From Ischnura elegans (taxonomy: Eukaryota > Arthropoda > Insecta > Odonata > Coenagrionidae): 64,000 bases of DNA. The DNA lies in contig NC_060259.1 in assembly GCF_921293095.1 (NCBI RefSeq), positions 77,310,120 through 77,374,119 of the forward strand. Reading direction: 5' to 3'. Below, in pieces: positions 25,501 through 37,500 of this stretch. The position numbers and the translations under genes are program-made. Numbering within the stretch: the first letter of the stretch is position 1; each line of letters opens with the position of its first letter. The notes beneath the pieces were generated by a model. It saw only the letters and a program-made list of their open reading frames with translations. It did not search any database and had not been told where the DNA came from.

Positions 25501-28500
25501 ATTGTCATTGATTTTCAACCCACTTCCCATTTTCGGATCGGCTTAAAATTTTTTACTTTTGCTTGCTTTTGATGACAATGCAAAGTTCAATAATCAGACA
25601 TTTGGAATTTTGTTACTTTGTCCTCTGATCAGGTAAATTTCCATGTGGAAAAATAGTTTTAAATTTTTTCAATATGTTGCGCTAGTTTCTTCGATAACTT
25701 TTGACATTGAAAGTCGTCACAGGAAACGAGTTTAAGACCATTCAGTTCCGATTTATTTTCATATTTAATTTTTTAATATTAAAAAATCAGTTATTATAAA
25801 AAACTAAAATAATAAAAGATTAAAAAAACACTTTTTTTCCAAAATCAGTAAACAATGCTCGAGAAAATAAAAAACATAAGCTTTTCATCTCTTGGAGAAT
25901 AAAGTACGAGTGCTGATTTGGTTTATATCTTATACAGCTTCCAGCTTTAGATCTTCCTCTTCTAAACTAATTTCTAATTGACCAAATCAGCTCTCACACT
26001 TCATTCTCCAAGCGATTAGAAGACAATTTTTACACTCTCGTGTATTTTATACTGTTATTGGAAAAAAGTGTTTTTAAAATATTTTTTGTTTCATTTTTTA
26101 AGGTTGAAATTCGCCTTTTGGGCTATAGTTTACACGTTACCGATTCAAATGATGTCGCAAAATTTTTTTTATCCGGCGCTGTTTAAATTTTGAAATCGTC
26201 ATGAAACGACGGCTGAATTTTTCATACTTGAGACAATGCCACGCTACTTTCGCCAGCATTGTATGAAAAAGGTAGTATGCTCGAGAAGAATCGTGTTCCG
26301 AAATGTGCGATTGATTTTCAACTTCGCAAAAAAATAGTCAATGTTAATCATGCCATGAAAAGACTAAGATTTTCACCCTACATTGAAGTGGGAAATGAAG
26401 TACTTTTTCATTTTTATGCATCTCAACAGTATGAGGCCTTTACAATGGAGATGTCAGCAGCAGATAGCAATAGGCGATCACACACATCCATGCCTTGAAT
26501 AGTGGCAACCTATTCCGACGGGACTCGAACCAACGATCTTCGATGTGGTAGGCGAGGACTTTTATCTGCCATACGAGATCCAGAGTCGTTCTTTGGAAAT
26601 CCGACAGGTAGAGATAATTTAAGTGTACCGGGACTGGCCACGTTGATAACTTTTACGGATTCGCCCGCAATGCACAGGTTGTGCGAAAAATCCACAGAGG
26701 AAAAATCATTCCCCTTGACCGGGATTCGTACCCGGATCCCTCGATTTCCGGCCGAGTGCTTTAGCCAGTTAAACTACCGAGGCGTCATTCTCCCCTGTGG
26801 AAATTTGTGGACTATACCGGACAAGGTGCTACAAGACTGCTGAGCATATTATGCGACTAGCATTCCAGGTAGATATAACCTTTAAAATCGAAATTTTAGA
26901 ATTTAAATACATATTTAAACGAGTATTTTTTCGACAATTTGGCATTTTCGACCTCTTTGCATCGTCGGATTCCTATCGTGGCAGCTTCTGCTATGTTTTT
27001 CTTTCTCCTGAGTTCCTGGCGCAAAAGCATTGGACTTATGTGCCAGTCCTCAGGGGCAGCACAAAAAATAACTCAGAAAGTGGGCTACACCAACGTAGCC
27101 TAATATGTACTAAGATTGTTTTACTCAGAGTACTTGAAGCCGGCAAAAAACGATGAATTCGAGTTATTTTTTGGTACATGTCAGTCCAGTGAAAGTTCCA
27201 TAAAATATGCTCATCTCAGAGGTGCATCCTCGCCAACCGGTCCAGGGTTTTGTTCCTCTTGTTTCCTGATCTAATGTCCAATAAGATCGTTCACCAATTT
27301 GTTTTATTGTTGATTGAGATAAGTTTGAGAAATATAATTTGAAGTCGCACGTATTTAGATGCGTCACGACGGTAGCCGTGGATACTCACAACTCCCGGCG
27401 ATCCGCGACCACACGTTCAAAAAAATCGACAGAACTTTCAGCGTCGCAAGCGGATTTTTTTGTGTTTGTGAGAGGGTTCACATGTTAATGCATAGTGAAC
27501 TTTAACAAATATTTTCTTTTCGAATCAGAAATTATTGGTCTTCATCGAGTTGATTTCGACTTGTAAATGTTATCGATCTAATATTCATCTCTCTTTGCCG
27601 CGAGTGGTACTTACGTATTTGGCATCTCCCCATCCAGTGTCTGGGCTCCACATCTTTCCCTCGCCCATGAGTCCCAGGGCTAAGTGGGCCAGGGGCGCCA
27701 AGTCACCGCTCGCCCCCACCGACCCCTGCTCCGGCACCCACGACAAGCATGACTCTGCAGGAAGAAAGATAATCACGTGAAATTCGACGGATTAATGTTC
27801 GATACATTGATTTTCCGATCCATCAGGCATCAATCAGCCAATAGGAGAAAGGTTCATGGGATCGGGTTGGTGTGGTCGCTAGAGTGTTGGCTTCCCACCC
27901 GGCGCGCGCCGCGGCGGTCTCGGGTTCAAATCCCGGCGGTGGCAAAGAACTTTCAGAACTGCCCAATCCCTGCTTAAATTATGTGTCGAGGACCTTTCAA
28001 GCTCAACACTCCGTCCGTCGGATGGGACGTAAAGCCGTGGTCCCCTAGGCGCCTTTCGTTTAGAGCAGGTTACTGCCGACGCCTAGTTTCTCTCCAACCT
28101 TCCCTACCTACCCCTTCCCTTATGGCGCAAATGTCCTCAGCCGTCGGTCGCCTCCTCCAATACCATACTCCCCGAGAAAGGTTCATTACTAAAAGCATCA
28201 ATTTTGCCTTAATTTCAAGTGCTTATTGGACTATATGGATCTCTCATACGTCTTACTCGTGAAAACACATACATCCATAATCTGGGTGGTAGGACCATTC
28301 AGGCAGGATTCATATCAACATAAATAAGGAATGTGAGTCATAACATAGCCCTGCGTTTCATATTTCACAATAAAACTAACATTCCCGTTCAGTTTCCAAT
28401 TAAGCCACTCGTTTCAAAGTTTTTAGAGGATTGCGGTGTTTAAAACAACTTTCTCAATTTTAATGATGTGAACAATTTATTTCTTCAAACAATTTCTACA

Positions 28501-31500
28501 TCGAAATTGCAAGTTACGAACATAAACCACAATAATATCATGTGATCCAATTCGAGTGACTTGATTTTACGCGCAAACGAAACGGGTATATTATGAGGAA
28601 AATCGAGTACAGGAAATATTTAGGGGCAAGATCTTAATTGGAAAATGATCGGTACTGTTGGTTTTGCTGTGAAATATAAACAATGAAGGGCCATGCCATG
28701 GCTCACGTTCCTTGTTCACGATCCAAAAATTCCTGCCTGAGCGGCACCGCCATTAGTTTTAGTAAAATCTTCTAAATTATGTGGTGCGACGTAAAAATGA
28801 ACAGATTGTCTTCAAATTTATGGAGCATTTCATTTATTGCTTATTTTGGACTACATAGCTCCTTAAACTCAGGTATCTTGTCTTTTTTTACTAATAGAAG
28901 TAAAATTCAGCTATTTTACCATTTAATGCATGTACTTCACTCGTTTATCAGCGAGAATTTACTCTTAATCTCATTATATTCGTGCTTCAGGTAGGAACTT
29001 ATAATAGGAATTACGATTGATTGAGGGCGTATAAATATGCTTTCAAAACATCATTAAATTTATTTTTCGATACTTGCATTGCACATGTTACCATCTCGCA
29101 TACTTTAAAATTAATACTGTTTAAGAATTGAATTGATTAGTATGCTTTCAAAACTCCGTTGATTTTATGTTGAGTACATGCAAATTGCACATATATTAAT
29201 CTCGCATGATTTTCAATCATTGTTAAATAATATTAGTCAGGTTACGGTGATAAGATAATGTTTCAATCGAATCCAACTCACCATTGAACGCCTTTATAAG
29301 CTGTCGTAGTGTGAGCAGGGAGATGCCACTGTATCCTTTGGCCAAAACGTTGATACGCAATGCCAGCAGCATCCGCGTCCGCTCGGGGGGTAAGGGGGGC
29401 CCCACTCCGGCTGCATGTGACCGTATCAAGTTGTACTGCAACTCTCTATGAGACACAAAAAGGAATTTACAAATCAAACTCTCACATAACAAGCATTTAA
29501 ACCTTGCCCAAAGCATTTATTCCTTTATTTAATTCCGTGATGTCCAATACAATTAATGACATAGTTGTATTCATCTTAATCTAAGTTCATCACTTTGAAT
29601 AAGATATGCTAACATGAGTGATCTCTTGATTAGTTTTTCAAGGTAAATATTAGTTGTGCGTGGTCCCAGACATTAATTAATGACATAGTTTTATCCATCT
29701 ACGTTAACCGTTAACCAGTGACGTGCAATTCTTGTTACACTACCTGTGACATGCGGTCTGGGAGACCGCAATAAAACAAAAATTCGTAAAACGTTGCAAA
29801 GTCATTTTTATTGTTCAGTTGGATGTTTCTTTGACTTCTCAACTATTATAAAACTTATATTTAATATTATGCATTCCATATACGAACAAACTTTTTCAGT
29901 TAAAATTTTTATTTGAAACAGGATCAAAAAACTGATATCAAAACCACATGAGTTATTATTTTTACTATGCTAATTTTTTTAATGAACTACTTAATTATCC
30001 ACGTTATGAAACTAAAAATGCTTCCTTGCAAATTTATTATATAATTATTATTCTTGAAAAATCACTAGGAATTGTTTTAAATAACTTTATGATTCATTTC
30101 CACCAGCATTACGTTTATTGGATTTCCAATTAGTGACCTGAGGTCTCACAGACCGCTACTCAAATTCAGCTTCAAGTTTTCAGAAATAAATAATAAGAAC
30201 GCTAAATTTTAAAAGTGCCATGTCCATATTATACAAAATTATGACGCTCACGAGGAATATAGATATTTTGAAAAAATTCATAATTTTAGAAACGCAGCGG
30301 TCTCTCAGACCGCACGTCACCGGTTAAGGGTTAATTTGATCACTTTGAATGAGATGTGTGAAGATGTACGATTAATTCATTTGTTTTTCAACGTAAATAT
30401 TAATTATTTGTGGTCCCATACAATCAAGGACAAGCCTTTAATCATCTATATTAAAGTTTATCCCTTTGAATGAGCTGTGCTCACTGGTTTGATCAATTAT
30501 TTAGTTTTTCGACTTGAATGTAAATTACGTGTGGTTCCATGCAATTAATATAATAATATTTTTTATTCATTTTGATGAAAGTCGTCCCTTTTTGGAATAA
30601 AATAATGCGTCCTCCAACAAAAGTTGCCTGCTGCAGCAGATTTCTCGCACATCATGCGCGTAACGTGCGATACTTTTCTTCTTTCTAATTTCACGATCCT
30701 TCTCAATATTCCTAGTGCTTTCAAGCTTTAGAGAGTAATAATGCCCGAAATGATTCAATTTAACATTGATAATGTATAAATGCGAGCCACAATATGCATT
30801 TTATGTTCCCGAGAAATCAAGGCGAATCGACAAATTTTCTTAAATTTCCACGTAGCGTGATGCGTTGAAGTGTTTTGCAAGCTTTGTAGTCTAAAGCTTG
30901 GCAATAGATATTGAGGAAACAGATACGACCTGTCTGAACTGATGATCCGCTACCAATCGCTTCAGCTGTGTAGTACGTCGTAACTACCCCATTTACAGTT
31001 TTCTCGAGGATATAATGCCTGGTAACTAGACACCCTCATGGCTTACCGGTACTGTGGGTTGCATCTAAAACTATCACGTGGAAATTCTATGATCCCACCA
31101 ACGATTTCAATCATGTGGGCATTAAAACCAACGGCCAATGGGAGGCTCTGGTTCATACGACCCTTCGCTTTAGGTGAAGTGGGATCTCTTCAGATATTTT
31201 CACTTTTAAGATGAGTCGTTTTTCATATTTATATGAAAACCTGTGCTATAATGAAACAATAACACGTATTAATGCTTTTAATTTCAGCTGTGTGACGAAA
31301 AAGAAATTCTTTTCGTATTGAAAACAAGTGACGCCCGATACACGATTATGAATGCAGTTCATGGGAATGTATATTCTCAGCCGTAAGTAAATAATGGGAA
31401 GAACTTTGCTTTGCTACAGCTTTTCTAAATTTTATATTAAAAATTATAATCTCAATGAAATAGTGCACATCTCTCGAGAAGTATTTCTCAAATTCATCCA

Positions 31501-34500
31501 CTACCGCGTTTTATCGTTCGTTGCTGTCATTGTCACACGGATTGGAAAGCTAAAATTGTCGTCAGGCATGGATTTTCTAAAATAACATATAATTGCCACG
31601 ACCGTTATCACTTTGCGCTCTTTGAATATAAAATTCAAGCATATTATTAATTGCCATCGTCATAAAAGCTCAATTCCTGTGTTATGAGGACCCGATAATC
31701 CGGTTCTGTTATTATTATGGAACAATATGTAACTGAAAACTGAAGGACAAACAACGCAATGAATTATGCGCATTGTAGCAGAGTTTACGCATAAAAATGC
31801 ACAGTATTTAGACGGGAAGTACGCAAATATCATCTTCAAGTAATGGATAACATCTGAGGCTTATGCTTCTGTAAAAATCCACGTGAAAAATTTTCAGCTT
31901 AGTGAGAGCATGTTAGAAGTTGCTTGTAATTGAAGGGAATAAATCATGCTGAAATTATATAATTTTGACTTTGAGAAAATACCTTTTGCTGCTAATAAAA
32001 ATTGTGAAGTAATTTTAAAATGTGTAGAAAATGATTTTTAGCGCTGATTCCATGATTTTATTCAGATTTTATTCCTTTGCAGATTTTATTCTTTTTTATT
32101 TAACCCTAGTCATATTCCATCAGAGGAAATACTTACTCGATTTTTTCTGGAGCAATGGTTGTTCTTGCAAAATTACCAAACCCAGTCGTGATCCCATAAA
32201 CAACTGAAAAGACAAATGTTTACTTCAATTTGCAGAGATACAAGGATATAATTTTAAATCTAATCAATGCGGAGCTTACCTTTATTTTCTTGTAAAATCT
32301 TTTCAACAAGATCTCGAGATTTCTGTACAGCTTCTTCAGATTCCTTCGTAAGCTAAAATAAAATAATATTAATGAATAAGTATTACTCTGGTGTCATTAT
32401 TTCATTTACATTACCTTATTTTCCTGGCATTAAAATTTGCACTTCTGTCGTGTAGGTAAGCTTGAAATTATCGTTGAATGGTTTTGAGGCAAAGATAACG
32501 CCCGGAGACTAAGAGGCAAGGAAAGATTTTTTCTCGACTACCACCTTTCTGCCCAAAGTATTCTCAATCAAGGTTATTTGGTTGGATAACTATTACTAAT
32601 ACCACTTCTTAATATTTAAGAAGTGATATAAGTAACAGTTAGGATAAATTAGGTCATCAAGAAACCTTAAATCGAATAACACACGGTTAATAATGAGTTA
32701 GTTAATATTATTCTCGACCAGATCTGATCCCGCTGCCAATTGATATCTTGACTCAAAAATGCGTAAATGGATTGTACTGAAGTAGACTGTTTGCTTCCTT
32801 AGCATTTCCTTTTTATAATTATTGGACAGTATTATCTTCTTTTAGGAAATATTTCCTCATCGTGATCCCAATTCTCTTCCGTTCAGCACTGCCGAACTTA
32901 ATGTAACACTGAAATGATGCCACGGAAAGCCAGACATTTTGTTTGGTGTGGTTGTGTGTACACTCAGAATTTGTACATTGTTCTTATGCATCCCAAAATA
33001 ATGAAATTATTTAAATTAACTTTGAATTTCGTAAGAACAAACTATTCATTATATGTACTAAGCATTGGTTATTCTTAAAATGGCTTAATTATCTTGATTA
33101 ACTGTGTGGTATTCCATTATAAGTTTTCCTGGATATCACACAATTACTTATACCACTTCTTTTTTTCAGAGCGCGACCCGGGTTTCAATGAATTAAAATG
33201 AAGGTGATGATAATTCATTGAAACCCGGGTCGCGCTCTGTAAAAAAAGTGGTATAAGTAATTGTGTGATATTCAGGAAAACTTAGGGCTTAATTTTAATG
33301 AATTCATCTCGATAGATGCTCGTCTCCAAATTTCGCTAGAATTTCCGATCAATTGTAAACCAAAAGCCTTGGAAGTAGAGGTAAATATCATTCTATTTTG
33401 ATCACTTTAAGGATCTGAGAGCTGACCATCTGATATCAGTCAACGTTTGTTCTGCACATGGCAATTTGGATCCAAAAATAAATCATTTTTCGGCCCGCTC
33501 TGTTCAGCAGTGCATTTTTTTATTGGGACAAGTCTTTCATGTTGTCATGTTGTTATAAAAATATTGCGGGAAGTGGGAATGTTGTTCAAATTTCCCTCCC
33601 ACTGGTACAATAGAAAATACCGAAACTCGATTTCCAAACTGCGGCGAAAGTGGCTCTATTTGTTGCAATACTTTTGAATCCGACTATACCAAATCAGCTT
33701 GGCTAGTAATGAATCATCGCACTCTTTAGAGCAATTGCCATCAAGATAAATAGTTATGGTCTAGTCACGCTAACTTACGCACACTGATAATTAATGAAAA
33801 TCGTCTCGTCAACACTTCACAAACTACAAAAAATGTGAAGATAACTTGGTGGTAACTTCGAAATTATAACATAAATATACCCATACAAAAAAATCTGTGC
33901 TGCGACTGTACTAAAGCTAAACTGTAACTATGATAAAGGGACTGTCCTATAATTCCACTTAAACCGCACTTAAATATAAACATCACAGTGCAGTTAAAGC
34001 ACAGTCATAGTGCAGTTGCCATTGCACAGTCACAGTGCAGTTATTATAGAACAGTCACAGTGCAGCCGCCATAGCACAGTCATAGTGCAGCCATAGTACG
34101 GTTTCTACTATAATACTCTTTCCTTGAATCAATTATTGACAGCCTATAGATGTGGCTGTTGCATTCCTTGTAGATCATATTGAAAACAAAAAGCAGAATT
34201 AAATCAAGATAAACCAATTAGCAAAGATATATAGTTCCCTTTTTAGGTGTTTGTTTTAGGTAGTGTGTAGTCTTATCTGCTATATTTGTATATACTTGTG
34301 CCAAAATATATAGTAATTCCTTTTAATGGTGCATTTTAATAACTAATGAAGAAAACATCTTTGTACCAAAAAAAAAGTTTTTTTGATGAGGAATTGGCCA
34401 AAAATATACGCAGAATAAGGTTTAGTTTTTTAAGCATGTTAACTGCCTTTTTTGTCTGTTTTATTCCTTAATAGCTTCCATATATATTGGAGAAATTTTC

Positions 34501-37500
34501 ACGTCAATTTTTTTCGCATGAGAATGTTCTCATAACGATTTTCATAGTGGTAAGGGCCTTGCATCACATTTTTGTCTATCTACAACGCTTATTTTTACGT
34601 AAAAATTGTATCCTAATACACAAAAATATTTAGGATTAAATGCATTTAAAACAAATGTTTTAACTTCTTCCCGTCTCGACATGAATAATTTGGATTGGGT
34701 ACGATGATGTTACCTTAATCTTGTACCTTCCTCTTCCAAGTTGCAGGAGATCATCTGTAGATAGAGTATTTCCATCGAGTAGAATGTACTAGAGTAAAAA
34801 AATAGGAGAAATATATTGGTACTAAAATAACAAGATTAACCTTGTGAATTTAAAACTAATTTTATAGACAGAATGTGCATTACCTCGTTTGGCGGCTCGT
34901 ATTTTCCAGGTCTGTTAATATTTAAGGTTCAATTGCCTTCTCTGGTAATTTGAGCTATGAACAATAAAATCTAAAGTATATAAGTAGTAGGCTATTATAA
35001 GAATTCATCTTCTCACAATCAGTGCCTTTAAAAATATGAAAATCATCAGGTATATGTAAATTTTCTGTCAGTTAGTCTTTACTCGAACTTAAAACCTAAT
35101 ACGTATACTCAAGAATTGAAGTACATATTTTTAAAGAAAGGAAAATAGTGGAATTATTTGTTTTATTTATAACTGAGTTAGGGGTGTTAGTGACGGATAT
35201 ATGCATAATCGATGCTCTCCTTATTCATTATCTGAAAACGTTTTTGAAGCTAAATGCTGCTTCTCTAAAAATGCGGTCAATATATTTAAGGATACATTTG
35301 CTCTGGAACATAATTCATCTCCGTAGGTGCAATAGCAGGATTTGGACGATCCGTTGTAAGCACTGTAAGTGAAAATATTTACCTTGAGTGGCCATAATGT
35401 TAAAATAATCACCAAACATTATGATAAAGGATGAATAAAATATGCCTTAAATTAATTAACCATGTTAATTTATTTCTTAATATCTGAATATAAAGGACTT
35501 TGCAAGCGAGGTGTAAGGGTTAATGGGTTCGAACATCACGAAAGGTTTTTGGAGGCACGGTCATTAGTGTACCCTCTCCATAGAGACCCTTCAACGAAAT
35601 ATTCCTCGCCTTCAACTATACGCCCCTGAAATGTTTAGCTCTGTTATAAAAGTTCGTGGCACCGGAGTACATGTCCGTATTCGGTCCGGGCGACTCTATT
35701 TTGATAATATAGAGGGAGAAATGGGTGTGATTGAAGTGACCTTTCTCTTTCGGGACTCTATTGACAAAGCTAGCATTCGATACTCACCATCCGGTATTTG
35801 CCTCCATAAGATTCATTTATGCATTCTACCGATCATGGTAGGTTTACCGATGAAGCATTTAAGATGTGGAAAATCCGAGGACTGAAGCGTGATGAAGGGG
35901 AATTTTTCATTATATCAAAAAAATCCTATTCTCTTCCTTCCTCTCCCTCGTTTAACCCACAACCCTCCAACACTGTTTTCAAAATCCCCTCCCCGCTAAT
36001 CTCCCAGGGATCGGGTTGGTGAGGAGACTAGAGTGCTGGCTTCCCATTCAGGTGATCTGGGTTCAAATCCCGACGGTGGCAGAGATTTTTTTAAATAAAT
36101 AAAAGATCGCTGCACTTTTCCACAAGATTTTTTTAATGCGAACAACGCGTTTCGGCTCACTGAGCCATCATCTGGTACAAAAGCAAGCAAGCAAGGACAC
36201 TGCAAAACATTTGATAATCTCCTTTATACCCTTGAGAAAGGGGGGGGTTGGGGATGATTTGACATCTTTGAAGAAGGGAGTGGGAACGGGCATACAGAGT
36301 AGAGACAGTGGGAAAAGATACAATTACGGGATGTGGAGAACCCACGTTGGAAGGAGGACTCTAGTCATAACTGTAAAATAACGACACGTTGGGAAGTGCC
36401 ATAGAAAAACGGGTTGGGGGGGGGGGTTGAGAAGAGTGAAAAAAGGGGGTTGGGGTAAAAAGAGAGGCCGCGTGTCTTTAGAAAGGGAGAGGAGTAAGCA
36501 GCGACGCTGGAAAAGAGGCGGGGGTGAGTAGTCCCTTTGGTTTCAGAGGCTACCCAATCCCGACTCCCGAGTACATTGTGGAGGGGATTTCAAGTGTAGC
36601 ATTCCGTCCGTCGGATGGGACGTGAAGCCGTGGTCGCCTTCGAGACTTTCGTTTAGAGCAGGCTAATTCCGACGCCGGGTTTCTCTCCACCCTCCCTTCC
36701 ATACCCTTCCCTCATGGCGCAAATGACCTTAGCTCTCAGTCGCCTCTTCCAAATACCATACAATACCATACCCGCTAATCTCCCTCCATCCATAACTCCT
36801 GTCTCCTCCGTATCTCATCTAGAATCTGCTTTTCCTCACCCACCATGTCTAGCACTTCTTCGTTCCTCCTCCTCTCCGTCCACTTCAATTCACTTTTCTT
36901 CTCCACACCCACATGTCGAACGTCTCCAGTCTTCTCCAGGGATGCCGACTTACAAAAAAAAATTGGGGGGCCCAAACCGGGGATCATGCCCCGGGAAATT
37001 TTATAAGTAGTGAGTTTTAAGTTTTTTAAGCATTTTTGAAGAGTCATATGATTAAAATTAGAGCCCTGATAACTCGAATCTCAATATCTGTACACTCCGG
37101 GGAAAATCGGCAAGCCTGACACATTTTTTCCTCACACCCATAACGAATTTTTGAGGGGGCTCGGGCCCCCTCAGGCTCCATGGGTCGGCGCCACTGGTAT
37201 TCTCTCGTCCTCCTTCCATGTTTCCGCACAGCAAAGTCTACACTCCACATCAGGCTCTTCGCTAGCCTTTTCTTTAAACTATTGCATGACGATCCTCTTA
37301 TAAGCGCCTTCCTGTTCACGAAAGTCTCCTTTGCTTGCGTAATTCTCTTCCTTATGTTCTTACTGCTGTATTCGTTTTCCTCTAATGTGCTGCCCAAATA
37401 GTTGAATAATACCTGCTCAAGTTTTTGCTCACCTACTTTCATCTTGAGTCACATATTCCTAACTCAAAATGCTTTACAGTACTATAGAAGCAGCTTGAAA

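Larger units (their letters stand above)
22597..27614 (-). other. HAL intron 9 (5.0 kb)
   Basis: Contains a 640-bp MITE next to exon 10, short AT-rich tandem and inverted motifs near 24430-24560, nested hAT-like MITEs (24842-25321), a palindrome-bearing dispersed repeat (25380-26110) and tRNA-related SINE sequence (26505-26790). The rest shows nothing recognisable. Confidence 0.8.

Noticed and set aside
27890..27950. Possible genuine tRNA gene
   Set aside because: Box A and B are present but the cloverleaf is imperfect and the unit sits at the head of a SINE with target duplications.
34940..35070. Candidate HAL exon ([16 protein letters not shown]) between exons 2 and 4
   Set aside because: Its length gives the wrong phase; the 67-nt exon at 35296-35362 fits exactly.
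35631..36022. 84-codon plus ORF ([20 protein letters not shown])
   Set aside because: No family match, no splice context, lies in HAL intron 2 next to a SINE.
36714..37442. Overlapping ORFs of 90-132 codons
   Set aside because: They fall on a SINE end and a MITE, families repeated elsewhere in the window.
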